A stretch of DNA of 64,000 nucleotides from Chitinophaga niastensis (GTDB taxonomy: Bacteria > Bacteroidota > Bacteroidia > Chitinophagales > Chitinophagaceae), in the NCBI RefSeq assembly GCF_003014755.1, contig NZ_PYAW01000002.1, positions 1,527,860 to 1,591,859 of the forward strand, given 5' to 3'. The notes below the pieces were generated by a model. It worked only from the letters and a program-made list of their open reading frames with translations, had not been told where the DNA came from and did no database searches. Both the position numbers and the translations under genes were made by a program. Shown here in pieces: positions 26,883-37,713 of this stretch; the stretch's first letter is position 1; each line of letters begins with the position of its first letter.

Positions 26883-27677
26883 ATGAGTTCTACCAACGAT
26901 AAACCCGATAAACCAATTATCACCGCTAAAATTGACGGATTTTTCCTGCTTTTTTATGACTTCTCCTTATTTGTTCTCCGCTTCTTCCGGGAGGCCTTCC
27001 GACCTCCCATAGAAGTAGAAGAGTTTATCCATCAATGTTACCAGGTGGGATATAAGTCGCTGGCCCTGGTGACGGTCACGGGTTTCATTACGGGCGTGGT
27101 TTTTACAGAACAATCACGTCCTACGTTATCGGAATTTGGCGTTACTGCATGGCTGCCGTCACTGGTAGCCATTGCCATTGTAAGGGCACTGGCGCCGCTG
27201 ATCGCAGCATTGATCTGTGCCGGTAAGGTTGGGTCCAGTATTGGTGCGGAGCTGGCATCTATGAAGGTGACAGAACAGATCGATGCCATGGAGGTATCTG
27301 CCATTAATCCCTTCAGATACCTGGTGGTTACCAGGGTAACGGCAACGACCATATGTTTGCCGCTGCTGATGTTCTACAATGCCCTGGTGGGCTGTATGGG
27401 ATCTTATCTTGACGTGCATGCCCACGAACAAACCAGTCTTATTTCCTTTTTTGATAGTGCGTTTACACAGGTAACATTCCTTGATTTTTCTACGGCATTA
27501 ATTAAGTCCGTTGCATATGGTTTCACCATCGGGATGGTTAGCTGTTATCAGGGGTTCAATGCCTCACAAGGCACCATGGGTGTGGGTAAGGCGGCCAATA
27601 TTTCTGTAGTGGTATCTATGTTCCTGATCTTTATAGAAGAGGTGATTATTGTTCACGTGATGAATGCAATCCGGTAG
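26883..27677 (+). CDS. mlaE: MlaE-type phospholipid ABC transporter permease
   Basis: 264 residues with five or six membrane segments; the conserved MlaE features are the QFVEDQ-like amphipathic opening, LAPLIAALICAGKVGSSIGAEL (about 105-127), and EQIDAMEVSAINPFRYLVVTR (about 130-150). It is the inner-membrane permease of the Mla system that moves phospholipids between inner and outer membranes. It overlaps no gene and is followed 3 bp later by mlaF and then mlaD, the standard minimal operon. Confidence 0.93.
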   Translation: MSSTNDKPDKPIITAKIDGFFLLFYDFSLFVLRFFREAFRPPIEVEEFIHQCYQVGYKSLALVTVTGFITGVVFTEQSRPTLSEFGVTAWLPSLVAIAIVRALAPLIAALICAGKVGSSIGAELASMKVTEQIDAMEVSAINPFRYLVVTRVTATTICLPLLMFYNALVGCMGSYLDVHAHEQTSLISFFDSAFTQVTFLDFSTALIKSVAYGFTIGMVSCYQGFNASQGTMGVGKAANISVVVSMFLIFIEEVIIVHVMNAIR

Positions 27678-27680
27678 CTT

Positions 27681-28454
27681 ATGAAAAAAAATATGCAACA
27701 TATTGATATGAATGAAACGGTGATCAGCATCCGGGATCTGTATAAATCTTTTGGAGAGAAACATGTTCTGGAGGGCATTAACCTGGACTTGCATAAAGGC
27801 GAAAACGTAGCGGTATTGGGCCGTTCAGGTACGGGAAAGTCGGTGCTGATAAAAATTATCATTGGGTTACTCAAGCCGGATGCCGGTACGGTAAAAGTAT
27901 TGGGTGAGGAAGTGAGCCAGCTGGATGATGTGGCTTTGCGTGCCCTGCGCCTGAAAGTGGGCTTCTCCTTTCAAAGCAGCGCCTTGTATGATAGTATGAC
28001 AGTAGGGGAAAACCTGGCCTTTCCCCTCAAAAGGAATAACCGGGAATTCACCCCGGAGCAAATCCGGAAAACGATTGACATCGTACTGGATGCCATCGGA
28101 TTGCCGGAAACCATTAACCAGCTGCCGGCTGAGCTGTCTGGCGGACAAAAAAAACGAATTGGTATCGGCCGCACCCTGATCCTGCGGCCGGAAATTATGT
28201 TGTATGATGAACCTACTGCCGGCCTGGATCCTATTACCAGTATGGAACTCAACCGGCTCATTAATGCCGTAAAAGAAAGATTCAATACCAGCTCCATCAT
28301 CATTACCCACGATCTTACCTGCGCTAAATCAGTAGGGGATAAGATAGCTGTAATGGATGATGGCAAATTTATCAGTCAGGGTACTTTTGATGAAGTGTTT
28401 ACCGGAAATGAGGAGCTTATAAAAAGTTTTTACGATTATAACTTTATACAGTAA
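27681..28454 (+). CDS. mlaF: MlaF-type ABC transporter ATP-binding protein
   Basis: 257 residues. Walker A GRSGTGKS (about 54-61), signature LSGGQKKR (about 154), Walker B IMLYDEPTAGLDP (about 173-185), and switch His in ITHD. Forms the cytoplasmic ATPase of the MlaE permease. Begins 3 bp after mlaE, so translation is coupled. The 5' end has ATGs at codons 1, 5 and 10 (M-x-Q-H-I-D-M); the first is kept because it follows the upstream stop most closely. Confidence 0.93.
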   Translation: MKKNMQHIDMNETVISIRDLYKSFGEKHVLEGINLDLHKGENVAVLGRSGTGKSVLIKIIIGLLKPDAGTVKVLGEEVSQLDDVALRALRLKVGFSFQSSALYDSMTVGENLAFPLKRNNREFTPEQIRKTIDIVLDAIGLPETINQLPAELSGGQKKRIGIGRTLILRPEIMLYDEPTAGLDPITSMELNRLINAVKERFNTSSIIITHDLTCAKSVGDKIAVMDDGKFISQGTFDEVFTGNEELIKSFYDYNFIQ

Positions 28455-28458
28455 AGCT

Positions 28459-29481
28459 ATGATAGCAACAGGAAAAAAACGCGCCGTGATTGTGGGGATA
28501 TTTGTTTTTGTGGGCCTGGTGATCTTTGTCACCGCCATCATGATGCTGGGCAAACAACAAAAGTTATTTAACAGGTCGGTGCAGGTAAAAGCCATATTTA
28601 AAGATGTAAACGGACTCTCTGCAGGCCGGAACATCCTGTATTCCGGTGTGAAAATAGGTACGGTAAAGAAGATCAGTTTTGTGAAAACAAATGAGATTCT
28701 CGTATTGATGAATATAGATAAAAGCGCCCAGCAATATCTGCATAAAGATGTAATTGCCCGCATCAGCTCTGATGGTTTAATGGGTAATAAGATTGTGATG
28801 TTATCCGGTGGAACGCCTGGTATGCCCGTTATTGAAGAAGATGACCAGCTCGCAGTAGGCAGTGGATTAAGTACAGAAGAAATTATGAATACCCTGCAGG
28901 TAAATAACAAAAGCCTGGTGGAGATCACCGATAATCTCAAAGTGATCACTAAAAAGATGGTAGATGGACAAGGTACCATGGGCAAACTGCTCACAGAAGA
29001 TACCATCTATAATAACCTGAATACTGCTATGGCAGGCCTCCGCACTACTGTCAATAATACGCAGCGGCTTACCGGTGCATTGTCGGCGTATACCGCAAAA
29101 CTGCAAACCAAAGGCGCATTGTCCAACGACCTGGTAACTGATACCCTTGTGTTCTCCAACCTGAGATCAACCATAACACAAATGAATGAAGTAACACAAC
29201 ATGCCAACCAGGTGGTGCTGGACCTGCAACATGCCAGCTCCGGTATCAATGAAAATCTCCATAATCCCAAAGCGCCTGCCGGCATGTTGCTACAGGACGA
29301 AGATTTTGCGGAATCATTAAAACAAACCATCAAAAACCTGGAAGCAAGCACTGGCAAGCTGGATGAGAATATGGAGGCGTTAAAACATAATTTCCTGTTC
29401 AGAGGCTACTTCCGGAGAAAAGCAAAACAGGAGAAGATAGAACAGGAGGAAAAAACAAAACAGGTAAAGCAACAAAAATGA
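28459..29481 (+). CDS. mlaD: MlaD-type MCE-domain protein
   Basis: 340 residues. A single N-terminal membrane anchor (about 10-32), then an MCE domain at about 40-118 (VQVKAIFKDVNGLSAGRNILYSG ... GGTPG in parts), then a long helical and coiled-coil tail to the C-terminus, ending in a charged KQEKIEQEEKTKQVK stretch. It binds phospholipid in the periplasm and hands it to or from MlaE-MlaF. Starts 4 bp after mlaF. Convergent with the DUF1080 gene, 8 bp between stops. Confidence 0.92.
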   Translation: MIATGKKRAVIVGIFVFVGLVIFVTAIMMLGKQQKLFNRSVQVKAIFKDVNGLSAGRNILYSGVKIGTVKKISFVKTNEILVLMNIDKSAQQYLHKDVIARISSDGLMGNKIVMLSGGTPGMPVIEEDDQLAVGSGLSTEEIMNTLQVNNKSLVEITDNLKVITKKMVDGQGTMGKLLTEDTIYNNLNTAMAGLRTTVNNTQRLTGALSAYTAKLQTKGALSNDLVTDTLVFSNLRSTITQMNEVTQHANQVVLDLQHASSGINENLHNPKAPAGMLLQDEDFAESLKQTIKNLEASTGKLDENMEALKHNFLFRGYFRRKAKQEKIEQEEKTKQVKQQK

Positions 29482-29489
29482 TGTTGCAA

Positions 29490-30194
29490 TTAATGCCCGT
29501 TTTTGGTTAATGCTGTAATCGGCGTAAAGTCTACTTTACGGAATTCCACTTCCGAACCTTCGGCCTGAATGGCAATGTTGCCTTTGCTGGCGGTACAGTT
29601 GGTACCATAATTTACCAGGTCACCGTTTACCCATACTTTAATAGCATTTCCCACACATTCAATGATCAGCGTATTCCATTCTCCCAGTGGTTTTTCTGAT
29701 CCGTCTGTGAGATTTTTGATCCTGCGTTTTTTACCATCTACAGCACCCCATTCGCTTTTAGGACCGCGCCTTTTTTCCATATCCGGTACGGTAATATCTT
29801 CCCCGATACACCAGAAATCACCTGCATCTTTATGCTGCATCTGTACTTCAATTGATTTCGGGAACATCTGATACAATACACGCGGAGTGGAGGCAAATAC
29901 CAGTACACCACAGTTGCCGGGTTTAGCGGGGAAGCGGTATTCTACATTCAGCCGGTAGTTTTGGTAGCTGGCATCAGTGATGATGTGTCCCTGTGGACTA
30001 GCCAGGCTCACAAATACGCCATTGCGCACAATAAAAGGGCTTTTCACGGATTTATCGGTGTCCATTGCCGGTACATCAATATGCCATCCGCTGAGATCTT
30101 TAAAATTAAAAAGGCTGCGTGTTTGCGCCTTTAATGTAACCGCGCAGCACAGCATAGCACCGGCAAGGAAGGTGGTAATAATACTAGTTTTCAT
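29490..30194 (-). CDS. DUF1080 (3-keto-disaccharide hydrolase-like) secreted protein
   Basis: 234 residues from the ATG at 30194; a longer frame upstream would put 30 non-signal residues before the signal peptide (MKTSIITTFLAGAML...LKAQ), so this start is preferred. The rest is a concanavalin-like jelly roll: LFNFKDLSGWHID near the N-terminus, NYRLNVEYRF, GEWNTLIIECVGNAIKVWVNG near the end, all typical of DUF1080. Proteins of this family bind or cleave sugars in the periplasm; some act on 3-keto-glycosides. Stands alone. Confidence 0.82.
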   Translation of the reverse strand: MKTSIITTFLAGAMLCCAVTLKAQTRSLFNFKDLSGWHIDVPAMDTDKSVKSPFIVRNGVFVSLASPQGHIITDASYQNYRLNVEYRFPAKPGNCGVLVFASTPRVLYQMFPKSIEVQMQHKDAGDFWCIGEDITVPDMEKRRGPKSEWGAVDGKKRRIKNLTDGSEKPLGEWNTLIIECVGNAIKVWVNGDLVNYGTNCTASKGNIAIQAEGSEVEFRKVDFTPITALTKNGH

Positions 30195-30317
30195 ACATGA
30201 ATTATTTAGGGATAATCGCAGTGGCATAACTTTGAATGGAGTATCCCGCAGTGATTTTTGACAATAAATATAATTCATTGCCACGGGAAATCTGCATATT
30301 AAGTTTCAAGGCTGCGG

Positions 30318-31025
30318 CTACAGCCCATCTTTAAAACCAATGGAGGCATGTGAGCCGTCGCAGAAGGGTTTGTTGGCCGAAGCACCGCATCTGCAGAGTG
30401 TTACACGGTTACGCACTTCATAAGGTACACCGTCGGCGCCTGTGATTTCGATACCTCCCTGCAGCCAGAGTGGCCCGCTCACACCTTTCGAAGGGTCTTC
30501 AATAATGCCGATAGCCGGCTTCAGCTCGGGCTCTATCGGTGTTTTGGTCGCTTTGTCCCAGGCTACCAGTCTGCCGGAAGGACATGCTCCCACCTGTTTA
30601 ATAAACTGTGCATGAACCGCCGGATCATCTGTATCGTTCACCATATTCCATACCTGTCCGTTAGGATCGCAGAAGCGTGCAAAGGCGCATAAGCCCTGTA
30701 CATCTGTGAGCAGCATGTCGGGGCCTTCCATTATATCTGCTGCTTCTACATAGGGGATATGTCCGGCTGTTTCAGTGCCATCAAAATGAATGGTTTTATG
30801 GGTGCTGTCGCAAAATGGTTTATTTTTTGAATGGCCGCATCTGCAAAGATAAAATGGCTGTTCCGTTGCGGGAAAACTTTTCCCGGGTATCCATTTTTCC
30901 GATTCCTTATGCACAGTGGTACCAATGGTTTCCAGCCGTAAAGGCACGTCGCCGGTTACTTTATAAGGCCCGTTAAGGATTACTTTTACTTTGATACCTG
31001 CTGCTGGTTGCATTGTCTTTTTCAT
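30318..31025 (-). CDS. Double CDGSH iron-sulfur protein
   Basis: 235 residues from the ATG at 31025; an upstream frame to 31151 adds 42 residues without homologous features. Two CDGSH-type 2Fe-2S motifs can be read: Cys61-x-Cys63-x8-Cys72-x3-His76 (CRCGHSKNKPFCDSTH) and Cys211-x-Cys213-x8-Cys222-x3-His226 (CRCGASANKPFCDGSH). Between them are conserved Cys residues (LCAFARFCDP, GACPSG) suggesting a further metal-binding segment as in bacterial CDGSH proteins of this length. Probably a soluble electron-transfer or redox-sensing protein. No operon partner. Confidence 0.88.
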   Translation of the reverse strand: MKKTMQPAAGIKVKVILNGPYKVTGDVPLRLETIGTTVHKESEKWIPGKSFPATEQPFYLCRCGHSKNKPFCDSTHKTIHFDGTETAGHIPYVEAADIMEGPDMLLTDVQGLCAFARFCDPNGQVWNMVNDTDDPAVHAQFIKQVGACPSGRLVAWDKATKTPIEPELKPAIGIIEDPSKGVSGPLWLQGGIEITGADGVPYEVRNRVTLCRCGASANKPFCDGSHASIGFKDGL

Positions 31026-31194
31026 GCGGATATTTTTATTAAAGGTGGAAACGTAGATGAAAAACAAATAGTTTACCGCAATTGTTGCAGGAAGCCGCCT
31101 TAAAATCGGCTTAAGGTTGATGCCGGTTGAATGGCAGATAACACAATCCACGTATATTTAACACACATTATTGTTTCAATTTAATAATTATTTT

Positions 31195-31728
31195 ATGGAA
31201 GAGATGGAAGTTCCTACGGAACACCTGCATGAGGCAATAAAAGAAAAAGCGGAAGAAGCAAGAGAAAGATGGGTGATGTATTTAGCCTTATCTACAGCAT
31301 TCATTGCCGTATTAGCCGCTATTGCAGGATTATTGGGTGGCCATCATGCCAATGAGGCTATGATAGAAGAAATTAAAGCTTCTAATCAGTGGTCGTATTA
31401 CCAATCCAAAAGTATTAAATCGGAATTAGCTGAGGCAACAGATAAAATATTGCTGCAGGTATCGTCCACGCCAATACCCGGTGATAACAAAGAGCGGATA
31501 GCACGCTACGAAAAAGAAAAAGAAACCATCAAACAAACGGCAGAAGCACATGAGAAAGCATCAGAAACACATCTGGAGCAACATAAGAACTTTGCTAAAG
31601 CAGTAACCATTTTCCAGATTGCCATCGCTATTTCAGCGATCGCCATACTTACCCGCAAACGTGTGTTATGGTATGGTGCAATTGCATTAACGCTTGCAGG
31701 AAGCTACTTTCTGTTCGCGGGGTTTTAG
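31195..31728 (+). CDS. DUF4337 membrane protein
   Basis: 177 residues from the second in-frame ATG (31195), preferred because it follows the AT-rich leader directly and matches the usual MEEMEVP-like start. A helical N-terminus (EKAEEARERW) and a membrane segment (about 33-55) are followed by a coiled-coil middle and two more helices (about 128-175). DUF4337 has no known function. Divergent from the CDGSH gene with about 170 bp between. Confidence 0.78.
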   Translation: MEEMEVPTEHLHEAIKEKAEEARERWVMYLALSTAFIAVLAAIAGLLGGHHANEAMIEEIKASNQWSYYQSKSIKSELAEATDKILLQVSSTPIPGDNKERIARYEKEKETIKQTAEAHEKASETHLEQHKNFAKAVTIFQIAIAISAIAILTRKRVLWYGAIALTLAGSYFLFAGF

Positions 31729-31732
31729 CGGA

Positions 31733-32007
31733 TGTCTGAACTGTGATTTTTATGATTAGTATGATTATCCTGATGAGCGAAGATCTTAGCGGGTTTTGTC
31801 TGAACCAGGATTTTTAAGATTGAATGGATTACCCTGATGGATGTTATGTTGTTTGATTTGGAAAATATACGCGTATATCTTCACTATAATCTTCGGCACC
31901 CATCAGGGTAATCCATTCAATCTTAAAAATCCTGGTTCAGACAAAACCCGCTAAGATCTTCGCTCATCAGGATAATCACACTAATCATAAAAATCACAGT
32001 TCAGACA
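31733..32007. repeat. Large near-perfect intergenic palindrome, 107-bp arms
   Basis: Arms 31733-31839 and 31901-32007 are reverse complements with a single mismatch, separated by a 61-base spacer. They contain CGAAGATCTTAGCGGGTTTTG, related to elements at 26463-26516 and 53203-53410. It fills the space between the convergent DUF4337 and GH29 genes, so it could fold as a very long hairpin in either transcript. No coding content. Confidence 0.8.
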
Positions 32008-32010
32008 ACA

Positions 32011-33363
<1,353 letters not shown>

Positions 33364-33384
33364 AATAGTTGAGCTGTTAAAAAA

Positions 33385-34578
33385 TTATTTGTCTCTCATT
33401 AGTGATACTTTATTAATCCTGATCGTTTGTTCTGCCGGTGAGCTCAGGGAGCCTGTAAAGCCCACTGTGACAGTTGTTGGTGCTGCCAGGATAAAGGCTG
33501 CAGATGCCAGTTTATTAGCATTACTGCTAAATTTTGAGGTCGACAGAGCGGTGTTGATATTTTCCACATCAGGTAGCTGATTACCTGCTGCTACCGCCAG
33601 GTAAGTAGCCTGCAACGTATTATCGATGTTGGATACGGTAGCCTCAAACCGGTAGCTCCCGGCGGGCAAAGTAATGGTTTGATATATTTTGCCATTGGTA
33701 ATGGTGCCGTTGTCCCATATCCAGAGGGTGAGTCTGCCGGTGCCACCTATTTCATCATAAGTACCATTTTTACTTGCTTCACTGTTGTATTGCCAGTCTT
33801 GTACCTGCCCAAAGCGGCCGCCAAAGGGTTTTGCAGGATCTTTGATAAAAGGACTGCCGGCATTTCGTATATATGTCTGCGTTACATCTTCCTTAATATT
33901 TCTTGTTTCCCAGGCGGTGTAAAAAGTATCTACGGCCAGGGTATCCGGTAAGTATAAGGTGCGGCTGCGGAAGCTGCTCATAGAAAGATAATTATCCAGT
34001 ATCGTTACCTGTCCTTCCGGATGTGCTTTCAGGATGGTATCATGTGCCGTGTTATCACTGGTGGTATATTGTAATTGCATACCAATGATACCGCGGGTAG
34101 TGTCAATGTTGACCCATGATATTGCTGCATGGCCATTCTGCATTTCTGCATTGTTAAAAGCACGGGAGAGGAGCGCCGTTTCATACAACGGACCATAAAC
34201 GATACCGGTGCCTTCTGTTTTCACCGATACATTGCCATCTTTATCATAATTAAATATTTCAAAAGTATAGGCTCTTTCTTCCAGGTTGTTAACAATATAA
34301 CGAATGGTATCTACGCCGCCGCTGCGCTTAATATCCAGTGTGGCAGAGTCATTCCGGTTGTTCCAGTATATTTTTGATTTTACGATTTTGGGATCTGAGA
34401 TCAGCAACCAGGACAATTGTACCCGGTTGCGGCCCGAATGTACCAATAAAGAATCTGCTTTGCCGGTATAGATGATTTCGCCTCCTTCCAGGAACTTTTT
34501 ATAATCATCCTGCTTGCGACAGGCACTGATGGCTGTGAGCAGGAGTAGCAGGAAAATGATATTATTCAATATGCGCAT
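33385..34578 (-). CDS. DUF4998-type surface lipoprotein
   Basis: 397 residues. Lipobox ISAC at about residue 20. The N-terminal half (LSWLLISDPKIVKSKIYWN and similar) is FN3-like DUF4998; the C-terminal 150 residues form a jelly-roll like DUF5013 (FEATVSNIDN ... FTGSLSSPAEQTIRINKV). These are accessory glycan-binding lipoproteins of Sus operons. Lies 22 bp upstream of the fucosidase gene, in the same operon. Confidence 0.8.
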   Translation of the reverse strand: MRILNNIIFLLLLLTAISACRKQDDYKKFLEGGEIIYTGKADSLLVHSGRNRVQLSWLLISDPKIVKSKIYWNNRNDSATLDIKRSGGVDTIRYIVNNLEERAYTFEIFNYDKDGNVSVKTEGTGIVYGPLYETALLSRAFNNAEMQNGHAAISWVNIDTTRGIIGMQLQYTTSDNTAHDTILKAHPEGQVTILDNYLSMSSFRSRTLYLPDTLAVDTFYTAWETRNIKEDVTQTYIRNAGSPFIKDPAKPFGGRFGQVQDWQYNSEASKNGTYDEIGGTGRLTLWIWDNGTITNGKIYQTITLPAGSYRFEATVSNIDNTLQATYLAVAAGNQLPDVENINTALSTSKFSSNANKLASAAFILAAPTTVTVGFTGSLSSPAEQTIRINKVSLMRDK

Positions 34579-34600
34579 AGAATTTTTTTTGTGATGATGA

Positions 34601-35764
34601 TCATTTATCGTTACCCCAGAATCTCATCTCCTGGATATTTGCGGCATAGCCACCATCTGTCCATGTCCGCAATATTTTTACGCGGATGTATCTTACACGT
34701 GGTGCATCAAAAGGTACGGTCATCTGCTCACCGGCAGCACCGGCGTCTTTGTCGTCCTGTGTAACCGATCCTACCGGCAGTCCGGAAGGCTTTATTACGG
34801 TATGTTCTATTATCCTGGTCCAGTTATTCCAGCTGCCATCAGACGGTGGATTTACAGAGCCCCAGATTTCAAATTTCCGTACGTTGTTCTGCAGGTATAA
34901 CCATTCATTAGGGCGTTGCCATAAGCCAATGCGGCTCAGCTGCGCGGTTACACCCAAATCAAAAGTGATCCACATCGGCATGCCATCCAGCTTATCTGTA
35001 GAATGCCACAGGGTACCGTTCCATAAATTAGGGATGGGTAACCCCCAGCCGTAGTCTACATCTCCGGGGAGTTTTACTTCTCTGAAATTATTTTTGTCCA
35101 GCAATTTTTCGAAGAGCGGTACAAATTCCTGTATCATCGTATCGGATTGATTGCCCCAGCGATCTCTGATAAAAAAGCCAAACTTTCTTTTATCTGCGGT
35201 ATATCCTCTCACCGCATAACTGCCAGCTTGCAGCTTGGTGTAATGTGTATCAGCAGGACCAAATACCCCGCTTGAATCGGTGGTAAGAGTAACGATAGCG
35301 ATGTCTGCTTTGCTGACATTCGCAAAAGCGATGTTTATGCCGCCAAAATCAGCTTTAACCACCAGTGAGTGACTCACCGATAACACCGGCGGCAGTTGCG
35401 GCTGTACGGTGGTGGTAACGACATCGGATTGTTCTTCATTGCGACTTACCACATACAGGGAAATCACATGAGGTAATGTATCACCAAAACCATCTACAAT
35501 CAATGCATTGTTATAGTAGGAAGATCTTATTTCCCGCTTTACACCTGGTTGGTTTTCGTATTCAGCTTTTACATACAGGATATCTTTATTTTCAGGCAGA
35601 CTATAAGTAATCTTCGCAGCACCGGGTAAATCCTGAATAGTTACATTCTTTAAGATACCTGGTCTGTCTCCTTTGCCATTCACAGGCGTATGCATTTCTT
35701 TTGTACAGGCGGCCATCAGGATAAAAAGAGGGCCGGTTAGCAGCAATAATTTATACGGTTTCAT
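34601..35764 (-). CDS. DUF5000/DUF4959-type surface lipoprotein
   Basis: 387 residues. Lipobox MAAC near residue 20. FN3-like modules occupy residues 30-220; the C-terminal 160 residues are a discoidin-like (F5/8 type C) DUF5000 domain with WITFDLGVTAQLSRIGLW and RVKILRTWTDGGYAANIQEMRFWG. A surface glycan-binding protein of the Sus system, following SusD by 31 bp. Confidence 0.83.
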   Translation of the reverse strand: MKPYKLLLLTGPLFILMAACTKEMHTPVNGKGDRPGILKNVTIQDLPGAAKITYSLPENKDILYVKAEYENQPGVKREIRSSYYNNALIVDGFGDTLPHVISLYVVSRNEEQSDVVTTTVQPQLPPVLSVSHSLVVKADFGGINIAFANVSKADIAIVTLTTDSSGVFGPADTHYTKLQAGSYAVRGYTADKRKFGFFIRDRWGNQSDTMIQEFVPLFEKLLDKNNFREVKLPGDVDYGWGLPIPNLWNGTLWHSTDKLDGMPMWITFDLGVTAQLSRIGLWQRPNEWLYLQNNVRKFEIWGSVNPPSDGSWNNWTRIIEHTVIKPSGLPVGSVTQDDKDAGAAGEQMTVPFDAPRVRYIRVKILRTWTDGGYAANIQEMRFWGNDK

Positions 35765-35795
35765 TTTATCAGCTTTTTAAGTAAGTAAAAGGTGA

Positions 35796-37691
35796 TTACC
35801 ATCCAAAGTTTTGTACCAGCTTACGGTTGGCCAGCAGGTCCCAGGAACTAAGCGGCCAGAAGTAATTGCGTGTTTGAAAGGTTTGACGGTACAGTGTTCT
35901 GATGCGATAGTAAAAAATGGGATCCGACTGTTCTACATCCCATCCGGTTACCTGTTTATTCATCTCTTCCATAGATCTTTTCCATCTGCGCAGATCCCAG
36001 AAACGGGTGCCTTCCATAGAAAATTCGATGAGCCTTTCCTGTTGAATAATCTGCCGTAAACCTTCTTTGGTCTGGAATTTTCCGGGTTGACTGGAATAGT
36101 TGCTCCAGGATGTTTGTACACCTTTTAAACCGGCTCTATCCCGCACGAGATCGATGTATTTAAAGGCATCGGGTTGCGGGCCACTCTGTTCATTCAATGC
36201 CTCTGCATATAAGAGATAAAGATCCGCAAGGCGCATCACCGGCCAGCTGTAGGGTTCTATGTGGATACTCTGACCTTCCTGTATCACATACTTCCAGTTG
36301 ACCAGTTTTTTAGCGAAATAACCGGTTACATTGTTATCATAAATATTTTTCCGGGTTTGCCACTGGCCTGCTTTGCTCTCTATGTGAAAAATACCGTTCT
36401 GCATATACCATACAGCACCGTCAAAGGCGAGATCAGCATAAAAGCGGGGCTCCCTGTTGAAGTGTAGCGAGACTGTCTGATAACCTTCCTGTATCAGTTC
36501 TCCTTCCGCTTTTGTAGCTGTTCTCAGCTGGTACCTGTTGGCATAATCCCATGTTTTATCTTCGTTAATGGGTACACCTTTATCCGAGTAAAACTGTTCC
36601 GCTATTTTCATGGTGGGTGCTATACAACCCAGGCTTATTTCATTGGCTATCCTCGCAGGATCCAGTCGTGGCATAGACTGCCGCTGTAACTCATAAGTTT
36701 TACTGTTAGGGTTATTCCAGATAATTTCAGGATTCCATTCTTCACAAACGCTGTTTCGTATCGTCATTTGCCTGGTGAGCGTATCTGAAAGTGTAACACC
36801 CAGCTGGTTGAATTTGTAGAGCTGCATGCCGCTATTTTCACACATGTCTATGGCTGCTTTGCAGGCAGTAGCTGCTTTTTCCCATTTATGCGCATCATAA
36901 GCGGGATTAAACAGAGCAGATCCATCATAGTTCCTGAACCCGTTATATTCGATATTGCCATTAAACAGCGGGCTGGCGGCTGTTACCAGTATACGGGCCT
37001 TGATGGCCAATGCAATTGGTTTAGTAATGCGGCCCAGCTCAGTGGCTTTATCTGTAATGATTCCCGGCAGGTTTATAGTTGCAGAATCCAGTAGGGCAGT
37101 GATATAGTTTACCACACTATCTACATGTACACGTGGTACTTTGGTTTCTTCTGAAGTGCTGGAAATAGGCAGGTTTTTATCAATGATAGGAATGGGACCG
37201 TACATGCGTAAAAGCATCCAGTGGTAGTAGGCTTTCAGAAACATAACTTCTGCCTTCCAGCGGTCTTTTTCACTCTGTCGCATGTCTGCTACCTTGTCTA
37301 CATTGTCCAGGAAAATATTGCAATCACGCAATGCCTGGAAATTGTAGTTCCAGGTAGACATATAAATATTATTGGCACTCTGAAAACCCAGTCCTATCTG
37401 CCAGGGTGCATCACTGGTGCTGTAGGGGCGTACCATCCAGAACTCATCACCAGCAAGTAAAGCAGGATTGGACGAGAGATCACCGTCATTCGGGAGATAG
37501 GAATAACAGGTGAAAAGATATTTTTCTGCTTCCAGCCGCAACGTAAAAGCATTGTCTATGGTAGCCACATTGTCCGGTACTACGTCCAGGAATTTTTTGC
37601 AGGCCGGTAGTTGCAGCAGCAACAAACATAACAGGATCTGTTTTATTTGCCGGCGGTAGCAGGAGTATAAATGAGCGATGTTGTATTTCAT
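35796..37691 (-). CDS. SusD/RagB-family glycan-binding lipoprotein
   Basis: 631 residues. Lipobox LPAC near 30 after a long hydrophobic segment. The SusD N-terminal TPR-like domain (CKKFLDVVPDNVATIDNAF ... FLKAYYHWMLLRMYGPIPII) and the C-terminal RagB domain (PVMRLADLYLLYAEALNEQ, IIQQERLIEFSMEGTRFWDLRRW) are complete. It forms the lid on the SusC barrel of the next gene, 22 bp away. Confidence 0.94.
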   Translation of the reverse strand: MKYNIAHLYSCYRRQIKQILLCLLLLQLPACKKFLDVVPDNVATIDNAFTLRLEAEKYLFTCYSYLPNDGDLSSNPALLAGDEFWMVRPYSTSDAPWQIGLGFQSANNIYMSTWNYNFQALRDCNIFLDNVDKVADMRQSEKDRWKAEVMFLKAYYHWMLLRMYGPIPIIDKNLPISSTSEETKVPRVHVDSVVNYITALLDSATINLPGIITDKATELGRITKPIALAIKARILVTAASPLFNGNIEYNGFRNYDGSALFNPAYDAHKWEKAATACKAAIDMCENSGMQLYKFNQLGVTLSDTLTRQMTIRNSVCEEWNPEIIWNNPNSKTYELQRQSMPRLDPARIANEISLGCIAPTMKIAEQFYSDKGVPINEDKTWDYANRYQLRTATKAEGELIQEGYQTVSLHFNREPRFYADLAFDGAVWYMQNGIFHIESKAGQWQTRKNIYDNNVTGYFAKKLVNWKYVIQEGQSIHIEPYSWPVMRLADLYLLYAEALNEQSGPQPDAFKYIDLVRDRAGLKGVQTSWSNYSSQPGKFQTKEGLRQIIQQERLIEFSMEGTRFWDLRRWKRSMEEMNKQVTGWDVEQSDPIFYYRIRTLYRQTFQTRNYFWPLSSWDLLANRKLVQNFGW

Positions 37692-37713
37692 TTTTGTACA
37701 GTTAAACGGTTAA

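Noticed and set aside
31733..32007. Insertion sequence
   Set aside because: Inverted arms are present but there is no transposase frame inside the 61-bp spacer and no evident target duplication.
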